Shown one piece after another: positions 1-9,710 of a DNA stretch of 64,000 nt. The stretch is from Natranaeroarchaeum sulfidigenes (GTDB lineage: Archaea; Halobacteriota; Halobacteria; Halobacteriales; Natronoarchaeaceae). Below the pieces are notes generated by a model that had not been told where the DNA came from, ran no database searches, and saw nothing but the letters and a program-made list of their open reading frames with translations. Location: assembly GCF_017094485.1 (NCBI RefSeq), contig NZ_CP064786.1, forward strand, positions 2,732,788-2,796,787, given 5' to 3'. The position numbers and the translations under genes are program-made. The first letter of the stretch is position 1. Each line of letters opens with the position of its first letter.

Positions 1-1338
1 CGAATTGAAGAGCTCCCAGATCATCTGAACAATCAAGAAACTATTGTCGGGGATGGAGAGTTTGAGCTCACCAGTGAGCATCCAGTTAGTGTGGTGGAGT
101 ACTTCATCTCTATCCATGTCGATGAGTGGCGTGAAGATACATTCAAAGACTACTCATACGATCTAACACGCTTCCTGGAGTACTGTGAATATGCCGACAT
201 CGACGATCTCTCTGATCTGTCATCACGTGACTTTGAGGGCTTCAAAAAGTGGCGGAAGAAAGATGGAAATATCGTTTTAGCAACGCTACACGGCCAGTTA
301 GCGAATGTCAGAGTGTTCACGCGGTGGTGTGAGACAGTCGAGATTGTTGAACAGGGGCTCGCTGACGAAATGGACATGCCGGATCTCGACAGATCAGATA
401 TCGTTTCGTATGTGCGGCTTGATACGGAGACAGCAGAGCAAATTATCGAGTATCACAGGCAGTTTGATTACGTCACCCGTGGATTCGCCGAATTCGCACT
501 GATGTGGGAAAGTCTCAATCGCTTGGGAGACGTTCGCGCGCTGGATCTCAAACACTACAATCGTGAGGAAGGGTACATCGTACTCGAAGCCAATGAAGAA
601 GAGGGAACTCCGTTAAAAAATGGTGAGAGCGAAGTCGAAGGCGAAGGTGGGGAGCGAGAGATTTCGCTTTCGGACTGGGTCTGCGAGGTCCTGAATACAT
701 ACATTGACGGTACTGGTGATCCAGCGCATCCGAAACGTATTGATGCGGAAGACGAACATGGGCGCAAACCCTTGTTTACCACGCGATACGGCCGAGCATC
801 GGTATCAACAGTCCGCCGAGACCTGTACAGGATTACGCAGCCTTGCCAGTATGGTGTCGAATGTCCTCACGATAGAAATCCAAACGAATGCGACGCTCGC
901 CAAAATAATAACCGTCTGAGCAGGTGTCCGTCAAACGTATCTCCACATCCAGTCCGACGAGGGGGAATCTGTCACCAACTCAAAGAGGGCGTCGCAAAAG
1001 ACGTGATCTGTGGTAAGGCCGATGTCTCTCGAAAGGTGCTAAATAAACATTACGACCTCAGAACAAAAGAGGAAGCGAGGGAGCAGCGGCGCAAAGAACT
1101 CAAAAAGCACCTTGAAGGATACGAGAACTCACCAACCTATAATCAAGAAACTTGGTTGACACAAGAATTGCCAGCGGTCGCTGATGGAATCAGATTTACA
1201 ACCGACTATCTTGAGTCACTCGGCGAGACACCTGATCGGACGAGGCTGGCGAAGGGGCTTGGGGGATACCTCCTGTTCGTCACAATGATAGCGATCAATT
1301 TCGAACTGCTAGGTATCGGATTCGATATGGTCATCTAA
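1..1338 (+). CDS. Tyrosine recombinase/integrase, 5' end outside the window
   Basis: Site-specific DNA recombinase of the XerC/D-phage integrase class. The frame is open from base 1 with no stop, and the first GTG codons are at 91 and 94, so the real start probably lies upstream. An N-terminal SAM-like core-binding domain (about bases 80-340) precedes the catalytic domain. Catalytic residues are visible as Arg in NRLGDVRAL, the HPVRR box and a final KHYD carrying the nucleophilic Tyr. Just before the HxxR box is a Cys-rich insert (PCQYGVECPHD...C...C), probably zinc-binding. The recombinase at 41718-42719 has the same insert and the same SRKVLxKHYD ending, so the two are relatives. After the usual C-terminal end the protein continues about 80 residues and ends in a hydrophobic segment (LLFVTMIAINFELLG), which is unusual. 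It abuts the trailer end of CRISPR array 1. Confidence 0.85.
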   Translation, partial: RIEELPDHLNNQETIVGDGEFELTSEHPVSVVEYFISIHVDEWREDTFKDYSYDLTRFLEYCEYADIDDLSDLSSRDFEGFKKWRKKDGNIVLATLHGQLANVRVFTRWCETVEIVEQGLADEMDMPDLDRSDIVSYVRLDTETAEQIIEYHRQFDYVTRGFAEFALMWESLNRLGDVRALDLKHYNREEGYIVLEANEEEGTPLKNGESEVEGEGGEREISLSDWVCEVLNTYIDGTGDPAHPKRIDAEDEHGRKPLFTTRYGRASVSTVRRDLYRITQPCQYGVECPHDRNPNECDARQNNNRLSRCPSNVSPHPVRRGGICHQLKEGVAKDVICGKADVSRKVLNKHYDLRTKEEAREQRRKELKKHLEGYENSPTYNQETWLTQELPAVADGIRFTTDYLESLGETPDRTRLAKGLGGYLLFVTMIAINFELLGIGFDMVI

Positions 1339-1396
1339 AAACTCATTTTAGCAGAGTTAGATAGTGTATGCGTAGTTTTGTCGCGGCGATGAAGTG

Positions 1397-4300
1397 ATAG
1401 TATATTTCCTCAAATATTTCTGCCTGTCTCGACGATCGCCCGGCTCTTCCTGGTCGCCGGGATCAGGATTTCAATTCCGTCGTGGATTTTCTGCCTGTCT
1501 CGACGATCGCCCGGCTCTTCTTGGTCGCCGGGATCAAGATTTCAATTCCGTCGTGGATTTTCTGCCTGTCTCGACGGTCCCTGCGGGGTCCGAAAGGCTC
1601 CAGTCGTTATTGTTTCAATCCCGTCGTGGATTTTCTGCCTGTCTCGACAGAGCCGGTAAACGCCGCCGCGCGGTCCCTCGACGTAGTTTCAATTCCGTCG
1701 TGGATTTTCTGCCTGTCTCGACAGAGCCGGTAAACGCCGCCGCGCGGTCCCTCGACGTAGTTTCAATTCCGTCGTGGATTTTCTGCCTGTCTCGACCAGA
1801 GCGAACTGATCTCGAACGGCTACGCGATCAAGTTTCAATTCCGTCGTGGATTTTCTGCCTGTCTCGACATGATGTCTTAGTTCCCTCCATTGGCGGGTGT
1901 CTCGCGTTTCAATTCCGTCGTGGATTTTCTGCCTGTCTCGACCCAGCGCTTTCGAGATGGGAAGGAGATCGCGAAAGCGTTTCAATTCCGTCGTGGATTT
2001 TCTGCCTGTCTCGACGACCGCAGGTCCGGCCTTTGCGTTCCTCGAACCGGGTTTCAATTCCGTCGTGGATTTTCTGCCTGTCTCGACGTTCTCGAAGTGC
2101 GAGCCGACGACCTCTTTCTCGTCGATGTTTCAATTCCGTCGTGGATTTTCTGCCTGTCTCGACTCGGGTGTGGCTTCCTTGCACGTCGGGCAAAGAACGT
2201 TTCAATTCCGTCGTGGATTTTCTGCCTGTCTCGACAATTCGTTCGGTCAGGCTGATACGTCGAGCAGATCGGTTTCAATTCCGTCGGGGATTTTCTGCCT
2301 GTCTCGACTCGCCCTCCTGCTCTTCGATATCGACGACTTCGGCGAAGTTTCAATTCCGTCGTGGATTTTCTGCCTGTCTCGACACCAAAATCAGGGGGGG
2401 TCTAGCAGCGACGATCTCGCGGTTTCAATTCTGTCGTGGATTTTCTGCCTGTCTCGACCCTCCTGTTTGTTGTTGCGATCGCTGTTGCCAAGGATGTTTC
2501 AATTCCGTCGTGGATTTTCTGCCTGTCTCGACCGATCGCCATTCCGTGCTCCTCGATCAGGCACCGGGTTTCAATTCCGTCGTGGATTTTCTGCCTGTCT
2601 CGACCCTGAGATCCCGCGCCCGGATCGAACGCGAGTCCCGGTTTCAATTCCGTCGTGGATTTTCTGCCTGTCTCGACGCGGGGCGCTTGCTGGCGTTCCC
2701 GACGACATTCTGTTTCAATTCCGTCGTGGATTTTCTGCCTGTCTCGACACCTTGGGCCGAAACGAATTACCGAAGCGTTCCCCAGCGTTTCAATTCCGTC
2801 GTGGATTTTCTGCCTGTCTCGACTTCTGTACGAGTGATTCTGACCCGTTGTTCTGTTGTTTCAATTCCGTCGTGGATTTTCTGCCTGTCTCGACCCTGAT
2901 AGGAAGGTCCCACCACTTACAGAGTCGATGCGTTTCAATTCCGTCGTGGATTTTCTGCCTGTCTCGACTGGACGACTCTGGGGAGTTCAGGAGGATCTAA
3001 GAATGGGTTTCAATTCCGTCGTGGATTTTCTGCCTGTCTCGACGGCCATGATCGGCAACGACTCCACAGCGTCGCTCAGTTTCAATTCCGTCGTGGATTT
3101 TCTGCCTGTCTCGACGTCAGGTTCTGGTGGGTGGGTTGGTTCAGTCATGCAATGTTTCAATTCCGTCGTGGATTTTCTGCCTGTCTCGACGATCGCTGAC
3201 GACAGCGAACCAAGAGAACCGAGCAGTTTCAATTCCGTCGTGGATTTTCTGCCTGTCTCGACGAGGCGGAACAGTCCGTCGGAATTGCAGAACCAGAGTT
3301 TCAATTCCGTCGTGGATTTTCTGCCTGTCTCGACGGCATGACGGCGATCTTCGAGAGCAGCACAGGGAGTGTTTCAATTCCGTCGTGGATTTTCTGCCTG
3401 TCTCGACGCATTATCCTGGTCCGATCCTATGTCGATTACAAACGGTTTCAATTCCGTCGTGGATTTTCTGCCTGTCTCGACCGATCCACTGGCGGAAGAA
3501 CCGGCGAATATCGGCGTTTCAATTCCGTCGTGGATTTTCTGCCTGTCTCGACGCCACGTCGTCTTGTTCGTCAAGGAACGGCTCAATGTTTCAATTCCGT
3601 CGTGGATTTTCTGCCTGTCTCGACATCGGGATCGCTGCGTGGCGGATCCGTGCGGTCGAGGTTTCAATTCCGTCGTGGATTTTCTGCCTGTCTCGACGAA
3701 GCCAGCGCGCGCGCTCGACTATCAGATGACATGTTTCAATTCCGTCGTGGATTTTCTGCCTGTCTCGACTTCCCGGTGTCTAAGCGTCCGGTTTGTAAGG
3801 AGTCGTTTCAATTCCGTCGTGGATTTTCTGCCTGTCTCGACGGTTTGGTTCGTGCTGGGACTCATGTTAGCTGGTACTGTTTCAATTCCGTCGTGGATTT
3901 TCTGCCTGTCTCGACCGGGTGTTCTGGTGGTTGTTGACAGTAGCATTGTCAGTTTCAATTCCGTCGTGGATTTTCTGCCTGTCTCGACAGTTGACCTTTA
4001 TGTTATTCGGGTCGGCCTCCGCGTGTTTCAATTCCGTCGTGGATTTTCTGCCTGTCTCGACCTCATCATGCCGGCGATCGTCGTTCACGAGCTGGCGCAC
4101 GTTTCAATTCCGTCGTGGATTTTCTGCCTGTCTCGACGCGGCAACGCCTAGCCGCGGGGGGTGGCTTGCGCGTTTCAATTCCGTCGTGGATTTTCTGCCT
4201 GTCTCGACTGTAATCGAGCGATTCGCGGGGGCGACCAGTGACAGGTTTCAATTCCGTCGTGGATTTTCTGCCTGTCTCGACAAACGGTGCGGAGATCAGG

Positions 4301-4572
4301 TGGCAACAACAGTAGACGTTTCAATTCCGTCGTGGATTTTCTGCCTGTCTCGACCAACCTTCTCATCGAACGAACCCGAGTAAACGTAATGTTTCAATTC
4401 CGTCGTGGATTTTCTGCCTGTCTCGACAGACGATTATCGAGTTTGGACAGGGGTATCCAAGCGTTTCAATTCCGTCGTGGATTTTCTGCCTGTCTCGACC
4501 GTCCTCGAACGTGATCTCGTAGTTCCACCAATCGTGTTTCAATTCCGTCGTGGATTTTCTGCCTGTCTCGAC
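1397..4572 (-). CRISPR. CRISPR array 1: 44 repeats, 43 spacers, transcribed leftward
   Basis: A 37-base repeat recurs every 71-76 bases. On the transcribed (minus) strand it begins GTCGAGACAGGCAGAAAATC and ends GACGGAATTGAAAC. The repeat nearest the leader is 4536-4572. The one furthest away, 1397-1433, keeps only its last 17-18 plus-strand bases and is the degenerate terminal repeat. Variants occur near the trailer: 1468-1504 and 1539-1575 have G to A at the first plus-strand base, and 1612-1648 reads CAATCCC. 2272-2308 and 2422-2458 each carry one substitution. Spacers are 34-39 bases. Spacer 1649-1685 is repeated exactly at 1723-1759, and 1434-1467 and 1505-1538 differ at only two of 34 positions. 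Orientation follows from the GAAAC repeat end and the leader on the right. The type I-D genes next door, with Cas6, are the expected processing machinery. Confidence 0.98.
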
Positions 4573-4671
4573 TGGGGGTGAAATTACGGCTATAGCTGGT
4601 ATAAACATTTCTCATAGCTTTATTTGGCTACTGCTTTTCGTCAACCCCTGCTGTACGCGTTATTTATAATG
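4573..4671 (-). promoter_or_regulatory. Leader of CRISPR array 1 with TATA box
   Basis: AT-rich non-coding segment between the first repeat of array 1 and the csa3-like gene. Read on the minus strand it has ATTATAAATA (4661-4670), then GTACAGC, and ends in CTATAGCCGTAATTTCACCC directly at the repeat. The same blocks in the same order and at the same 98-base distance precede array 2, so this is the array promoter and the spacer-integration leader. Confidence 0.85.
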
Positions 4672-4689
4672 GTCGACGTAAGTTCGCTC

Positions 4690-5343
4690 TTAGAAAGACC
4701 TAGTTCGCGCCAGACATAGCCGCCCAGCAAGCGTAATCGAGACGTGCTTGGTTCGGTTTACAGTTTGTGATGTTACAAATCCATCGTCTTCAAGATCATT
4801 TACGTGTCGTGTGATCGTGCTTTTGGCCGATTCACGGTGTGTGGTGAGTTCGGGGATCGAAACTTTGCCCTCAGCATCCTTGATCGCTGTAAGCGTCTTT
4901 CGTTGTCCATCCGAAGGCGTAGCAGTAATGTTCGGTAGGTGCCACTCACGAATTTGGCCGTCGATATCGCTGTAGCCGAGTGTTGATTCGACTGTTTCGT
5001 AATGGGCCATTGTCGCCACCGTCAACGGTAAGAGTACATCGCGTGCTCCCCCACTAAGACTTACAACCACCTCGCCTTCGGCCGTACGAATTGTCTCACT
5101 ACATCGCATCACTGCAGTATCGAACTCGTCGTGTGGGATGCGCGTGACGCTGACTGTAATCGTCGATGCAATTTCCTGCAATAGCTGTTCGACATCTGCA
5201 ACTGCTTCGGTCCCACGGTTATTATCTGTCTCTTCTGCTGGCCGAATCAGTACTACCGAGTCGCCACCGTCAATACCATGGTTTATTAATGCACGTGTTA
5301 CGCTCGTCGTATTAAATCCGATCGGCGAAATATATGTTTGCAT
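4690..5343 (-). CDS. csa3: Csa3-type CARF-wHTH CRISPR regulator
   Basis: Probable ligand-sensing transcription factor for the CRISPR-Cas locus, 217 residues. The N-terminal half fits a CARF (Rossmann-like) domain: SPIGFNTTSVTRAL near the start and SLSGGARDVLLPL around residue 95, the positions expected to contact a cyclic-oligoadenylate-like or nucleotide ligand. The C-terminal 70 residues form a winged helix (KDAEGKVSIPELTTHRESAKS, then TITRHVNDLEDDGFV). It lies between the array 1 leader and the cas operon and is transcribed away from the operon. The 124-base gap to cas6 contains a perfect inverted repeat that could be its operator. Family assignment is by motif; the ligand and whether it activates or represses are unknown. 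Confidence 0.8.
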   Translation of the reverse strand: MQTYISPIGFNTTSVTRALINHGIDGGDSVVLIRPAEETDNNRGTEAVADVEQLLQEIASTITVSVTRIPHDEFDTAVMRCSETIRTAEGEVVVSLSGGARDVLLPLTVATMAHYETVESTLGYSDIDGQIREWHLPNITATPSDGQRKTLTAIKDAEGKVSIPELTTHRESAKSTITRHVNDLEDDGFVTSQTVNRTKHVSITLAGRLCLARTRSF

Positions 5344-5374
5344 TATCGGCGGCTACACGCTTCCCATCCATAAG

Positions 5375-5392
5375 ATTGCACGATCCTGCAAT
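5375..5392. promoter_or_regulatory. Palindrome between csa3 and cas6, candidate operator
   Basis: ATTGCA-cgatcc-TGCAAT is a perfect 6-base inverted repeat with a 6-base spacer, in the divergent promoter region. It lies 31 bases upstream of the csa3 start and about 40 bases upstream of the cas6 TATA box. This is where a dimeric winged-helix regulator such as Csa3 would be expected to bind. The role is inferred. Confidence 0.5.
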
Positions 5393-5429
5393 TGACCATT
5401 AATTGTTTCTAAAACGATAGGTCGCTGGT

Positions 5430-5437
5430 TTTATATC
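5430..5437 (+). promoter_or_regulatory. TATA box of the cas operon
   Basis: TTTATATC lies 31-38 bases before the cas6 ATG at 5468. This predicts a transcript starting only a few bases upstream of the start codon, the nearly leaderless arrangement common in haloarchaea. All eight cas genes downstream overlap or nearly touch, so this is probably the main promoter of the operon. Confidence 0.6.
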
Positions 5438-5467
5438 GCCTGATTGTCCAGTTAGGATGACGACTGT

Positions 5468-6334
5468 ATGGATCTCCAACCGAAACCAGACTCCCGACTC
5501 CGGCAGATCGAGTTGTCCCTCCGAGCTGACGAGCAGTTCGCCGTGCCGCTGTCTGATGGCTACTCTGTTTACAGCGCATTATTAGCCCTCCTGCAGTCGG
5601 ACGACGAAGCTACGAGTGCTCGGGTCCACAACTCGAACATTGGTAGCCTTCACAGCAGTGGGTTGCGTGGTCCGTTCGGCAGTACTGACCGTTCACATCA
5701 CAAGCTCGTCATGCCGAATACCGAGTATTCGCTCTCCTTAGGGATCACTGACCCCGAAGATGAGGCGATTTTCCAGGCGTTGGTTTCTACGCTTGTCCTT
5801 GGAGACGAGACTCTCGAACTGACTCATGGATCTCTTCACCTCAATTCCTTCGAGAGCGAGAATACTGGACACAAGGAACTACTTTCGAGGGCGTCGAAAT
5901 TTGATGATCCCTCGGTCGAGATGGAGTTCCGTACGGCGACCTGTATCGAGGAAGCAGGCTCCGTGACGACGATGTTCCCGACCCGGACGGCCGTGTTTCC
6001 GAGCCTACTCGGTAAGTGGAACAACACAGCTCCCGACTCATTGGAACTGGACCTTGACCGCGAGACCCTGGCCGCGTCGGTAATTGAGAAACCCGACGCC
6101 AGAAATTATCAGACACATAGCGTGCTGGTGAATCGGGTCGAGGGCTCCAATGGGAACCCCCAACCGATTTTCAAACAGGGGTTCTCGGGACCTTGCACGT
6201 ACGAGTTCAAAGACGCCAGTGATAGCGTCCAGAACGCTGTGACCACGCTCGCGCTGTTTGCTGAGTATGCTGGTGTTGGGAGTGCCGTCGCGCGTGGGTG
6301 TGGTGATGTTTCTGTAGAGGTGGTTGATGAATGA
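5468..6334 (+). CDS. cas6: Cas6 CRISPR RNA endoribonuclease
   Basis: Endoribonuclease expected to cut the array transcripts within each repeat, leaving the 8-base 5' handle on mature crRNAs. It has 288 residues. The C-terminus carries the glycine-rich loop typical of Cas6 (AGVGSAVARGCGDVSVEV, about residues 264-281). Histidines near residues 53 and 61 (RVHNSNIGSLHSSGLRG) are candidates for the general base, but I cannot assign the catalytic residue. It is first gene of the operon and its stop overlaps the cas10d start in an ATGA. There is a single cas6 for two arrays with different repeats, so it must recognise both if both are processed. Confidence 0.82.
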   Translation: MDLQPKPDSRLRQIELSLRADEQFAVPLSDGYSVYSALLALLQSDDEATSARVHNSNIGSLHSSGLRGPFGSTDRSHHKLVMPNTEYSLSLGITDPEDEAIFQALVSTLVLGDETLELTHGSLHLNSFESENTGHKELLSRASKFDDPSVEMEFRTATCIEEAGSVTTMFPTRTAVFPSLLGKWNNTAPDSLELDLDRETLAASVIEKPDARNYQTHSVLVNRVEGSNGNPQPIFKQGFSGPCTYEFKDASDSVQNAVTTLALFAEYAGVGSAVARGCGDVSVEVVDE

Positions 6335-8772
6335 ATCCAGACGCAGCGCGCGATGCACATAGAGGAATCGTCGAGGAAATTTATCCAAATATAATCGAAG
6401 CTGCCGGACAGTACGACGCGAAAGTCGACTCCAGTGCGAACTGCTCGCTTGCGGCGCACATCCTCAATGCAGTCACGGTCGGTGTGAACGCCTTCGTGTA
6501 CGAAGCCGTGGGCGAAGACGAGGATCTGTACGAAGACTACGGCGAGGATGTGAAGGTGCTTGCAGCCGCACTCGCACTCCACGACACAAACAAGTTCGTG
6601 CGCGAGGCGTACGGAGTGGATGTCGACGGCAACACCAGCGACACGTTCGACTGGTATTTCGATCCCGAACCCGACGAAAATGACGAAGAACGAGACGGCG
6701 ACCCGTTTGGTATTGAGGAGTTCCTCGGCGAGGGCTACCGAGACGATCTCCAGTACCTCGTCCAGCGAACTGAGATCGGTGAAAACAGTGCCGAACTCCG
6801 GGGACTCGACACCGACTTTCGAGGCCTCGAACGCTACTGCCGAATCGGCGACAGCGCGGCCTCTGTCGCGCTGAAACGGGGTTCGGAGGGCGTTTACGAA
6901 CAGCTCTGTACCCTAATGGGCGAAGAAGATGTCCATCGAATCGAGTTCACCCAACTCGAACAGCCGATTCTGAACGATACACTGCTGGGGACTGCGAAAG
7001 AAGTCATTGCAGGAGAAACCGGCGGGGAGACATATGGTGTCGTCATCGGTAGCTCGCCGGATTCGATTGTCTATCTCGGCGAGTCGATTGATCGGTCGAC
7101 GTTGGAACAGGCGGTTGCCGAGCGGGTTCCGGACCGAATCAGTGCTGAGTTCCAATTTGAATGTAAACTCAACTGGAACGCTTTTGATTATGACATCCTT
7201 GGCGAAATTGCACTCCCTTCCGAGAGAAAAGAAGAAAAAATTCAGAAACAGGCAAAAGAACTGCTTATATCTGGTTCGGGTCGAGATGATTCCTTCGAAC
7301 GTGTTCCTGAAGAGTTCGCAAGGTACCTACCAGTTCTTATAAAAGCTGTCTATTTGGATGGTTGGAAAGAATATCCAACAGAGAAGCTTACGACTGCATT
7401 CAATGAAGTTTATGATTCAATTGAGGGTGGGAAAAGTGCCAAAGGGCAGAAGGTAAAAGTACGTTTCCTTGCACATCTTTGTGAAAATTATAAGAAGTTC
7501 GAAGCAGACTTAGAGGTTTTACGAGAAGAGGTACAGCCATCACTCCGCGACGATCTTGAACCGGAAACCGATGCTATCGGCACAGTCGTCAACCGATTTT
7601 TCGACGGTCGAATCTCCCCTGATCTCGGATCGAAAGACGAGATGTGCTTTTTGTGTGGTGCCGAGACGGACACCAAGTACCAGAAGGGTCTCAGTGGAAT
7701 CTATCGCACACAGGAGTACTCACGTCGTGTGCCCCCACATGCGAAGTACAAATCCATCTGTGAGGTGTGTAATCTCGAATACGCGCTCCTGTCGTCGGTG
7801 TGTGAACAACACGACGTAAGCACCAACAACAGCCTCGAAGTCGCCTACTTCTACTTCGATGAGTTCCTTGGCGATGTTCGTCTCCGGAGCGGTCGTGTCG
7901 GGAACATCGTCCAGGGCGATGGCGACGAGCTGGACGATCCGGAGGTAACAAGTAACCTCATCCAGCCACAGTACTTCCTCCAGCCACTCTACGTCCTGAA
8001 CGAAAATCACCGTATGGCGGTGGTCCGGCAGGTGATGCAAGCTGCCCAGGAATCCGGGATGAAGGTGGTCATTGGACGACCGTTTACGCGCTTCGACGGC
8101 GCTGACACGGTGTTCGCTGACGAGGAGACCACCCGACCACAAGAACTCCTCGGGCTGGATGAAGTCGAAAGGTTCGGACCGCTGCCGTCGTTCATTACTG
8201 ACGAACGGACGGACTCACACCTTCGACGCGCACTCCAGCTGTTCAAAATCATGAGCATGGTTGGACAGGATGCCAATATGAGCAATCCATACCTCCAGCT
8301 CGACCGCGATACGTTCCACAGTATCGCCAACTTCGCCGTCGTACATCACGATCACGCAGTCCGACTCGATGATCTCAGACAATACTTCGAGACTTACCAT
8401 GAAACAGAACTTATGGAAATGAAAACCGTCGCCGAGAGAGGCGTCGACCTCTTCGGCAAACAGTTCGACAGCAAGTATAAAAAGACTAAAATCTTCCGTG
8501 AGGCACTTGACGCATTCCTCAGCGGGAAAAACCAGCAGATGGACGATGACCGACTGATCGACTACGTCGAGAGTCAGGTGTACGCCGCCGCCGACCGCGA
8601 GGACTACGCGGGCCACGCGACGCCACAGGAGGCACAGGCGTTTGTCGAGGCGATCCGCACCTACCTCATCGAAAACGACCTGTATGAGTTGAAGAAGCTC
8701 TCCGACTGGGAGAACGCACTCGTCAACTCGTACTACTACGCATACGAACAACTTCTCTACTCCGACCAATGA
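6331..8772 (+). CDS. cas10d: Cas10d/Csc3, type I-D large subunit with HD nuclease motif
   Basis: Large subunit of the type I-D effector complex, 813 residues. The N-terminus has an HD-type arrangement: His43 in AAHILNAV and His84-Asp85 in LALHDTNKF. In type I-D the target-DNA nuclease activity belongs to this subunit rather than to Cas3. Four cysteines (439, 442, 477, 480; CFLCG and CEVC) form a zinc-binding site in the middle, as in Cas10 relatives. I see no GGDD-type polymerase motif, as expected for Cas10d. A lysine-rich, less acidic stretch around 7200-7500 stands out against the acidic remainder. Start and stop overlap both neighbours by ATGA, showing translational coupling. Assignment rests on size, the HD and Cys4 motifs, and the following csc2 and csc1. 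Confidence 0.85.
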   Translation: MNPDAARDAHRGIVEEIYPNIIEAAGQYDAKVDSSANCSLAAHILNAVTVGVNAFVYEAVGEDEDLYEDYGEDVKVLAAALALHDTNKFVREAYGVDVDGNTSDTFDWYFDPEPDENDEERDGDPFGIEEFLGEGYRDDLQYLVQRTEIGENSAELRGLDTDFRGLERYCRIGDSAASVALKRGSEGVYEQLCTLMGEEDVHRIEFTQLEQPILNDTLLGTAKEVIAGETGGETYGVVIGSSPDSIVYLGESIDRSTLEQAVAERVPDRISAEFQFECKLNWNAFDYDILGEIALPSERKEEKIQKQAKELLISGSGRDDSFERVPEEFARYLPVLIKAVYLDGWKEYPTEKLTTAFNEVYDSIEGGKSAKGQKVKVRFLAHLCENYKKFEADLEVLREEVQPSLRDDLEPETDAIGTVVNRFFDGRISPDLGSKDEMCFLCGAETDTKYQKGLSGIYRTQEYSRRVPPHAKYKSICEVCNLEYALLSSVCEQHDVSTNNSLEVAYFYFDEFLGDVRLRSGRVGNIVQGDGDELDDPEVTSNLIQPQYFLQPLYVLNENHRMAVVRQVMQAAQESGMKVVIGRPFTRFDGADTVFADEETTRPQELLGLDEVERFGPLPSFITDERTDSHLRRALQLFKIMSMVGQDANMSNPYLQLDRDTFHSIANFAVVHHDHAVRLDDLRQYFETYHETELMEMKTVAERGVDLFGKQFDSKYKKTKIFREALDAFLSGKNQQMDDDRLIDYVESQVYAAADREDYAGHATPQEAQAFVEAIRTYLIENDLYELKKLSDWENALVNSYYYAYEQLLYSDQ

Positions 8773-9710
8773 CACTCCAGTACCCAACCACCGGTCTCGA
8801 AGAATCGTTCGAAATCTACCGCAAACGTAAGCCCTCGGTCACACTCATCGTCAAGCGAAACGTGACCGAGCCCACGCTGTTCCGAAACTCCAGCCACGAC
8901 CGCGCCGAAACCCAGGAGTTCGGCGACAAACTGCATGCCCAGGTCAACGGCGAGAAGTTCACCAGCAAGGAACGGCTGACCGGGCTCTCGCTCCTCCGAC
9001 AGCTCGACGACGAGTTCGTCGACGAGGACTACGCATACAACGAACCTACAGATCTCGAAGGCTCACTGAACGTCGGGACACTGACCTACGGCCTAGCCGG
9101 AACTGGCGACCAAGACTTTGCGATCAAATCACGAGTCGTTGAGGGCTACACGTACACGACCGACGAGTACGACCTGATGAACAAAGAGACCCGGAACGCA
9201 GTCTACGAGTCCGGTACGATGCGAAATGAGGACGGCGATCAGTCCGAAGCCCTCTTCGATTTCGTCAAGGTCCAACCTGGCAACGATCTCGTTCACTTCA
9301 TCACCCTCGAAGCCGCAACCGGGCCGATGCTGCTCTACGCGCTCCACAACATCCTCAACACCGGCAAGTACGGAGCCCGCGAGACCCGAACCGGACGGAA
9401 CATCCGAAACGAAGTTCTCGGTGTCGTCCTCGGGGATCACGACACATCCCTGTCGACCGGCGAACTTCTGTTAGAGTATCACGACGAAGGTGACGATCTC
9501 GAAGCCAGTATCGGAGAATATATTGAAACCGTCCAGCGAACGGATTGGGAAGTCTACGGCGAGGTCGACGGAGCAGACCCATTCCCAGAGTGGTACGAAC
9601 GGTTGGAGGCAGTCGCCAGCCGGGAGGCAGATGATGCCGATGAGGTGCTCCGTGAAGAGTTTGCGGAACTGATGGACGCCGCCGAAGACGTGTTTATTGG
9701 TGATGATTGA
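8769..9710 (+). CDS. csc2: Csc2/Cas7d, type I-D backbone subunit
   Basis: Repeated crRNA-binding backbone protein of the type I-D Cascade, 313 residues. The order of the gene between cas10d and csc1, its length and its sequence (SLNVGTLTYGLAGTGDQDF; the GKYGARETRTGRNIRNEV segment around residue 200, probably a basic crRNA-contacting region) match the Csc2 family. It starts in the ATGA overlap with cas10d. Its end overlaps the csc1 start by 8-14 bases, depending on the start used. Confidence 0.85.
   Translation: MTLQYPTTGLEESFEIYRKRKPSVTLIVKRNVTEPTLFRNSSHDRAETQEFGDKLHAQVNGEKFTSKERLTGLSLLRQLDDEFVDEDYAYNEPTDLEGSLNVGTLTYGLAGTGDQDFAIKSRVVEGYTYTTDEYDLMNKETRNAVYESGTMRNEDGDQSEALFDFVKVQPGNDLVHFITLEAATGPMLLYALHNILNTGKYGARETRTGRNIRNEVLGVVLGDHDTSLSTGELLLEYHDEGDDLEASIGEYIETVQRTDWEVYGEVDGADPFPEWYERLEAVASREADDADEVLREEFAELMDAAEDVFIGDD

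Noticed and set aside
1394-4608. Long open frames on both strands through array 1, up to 501 codons, encoding repeated peptides
   Set aside because: They are translations of the 37-base repeat plus spacers near 36 bases. The repeat has no stop in several frames, and no start signals or protein-like spacer content are present.
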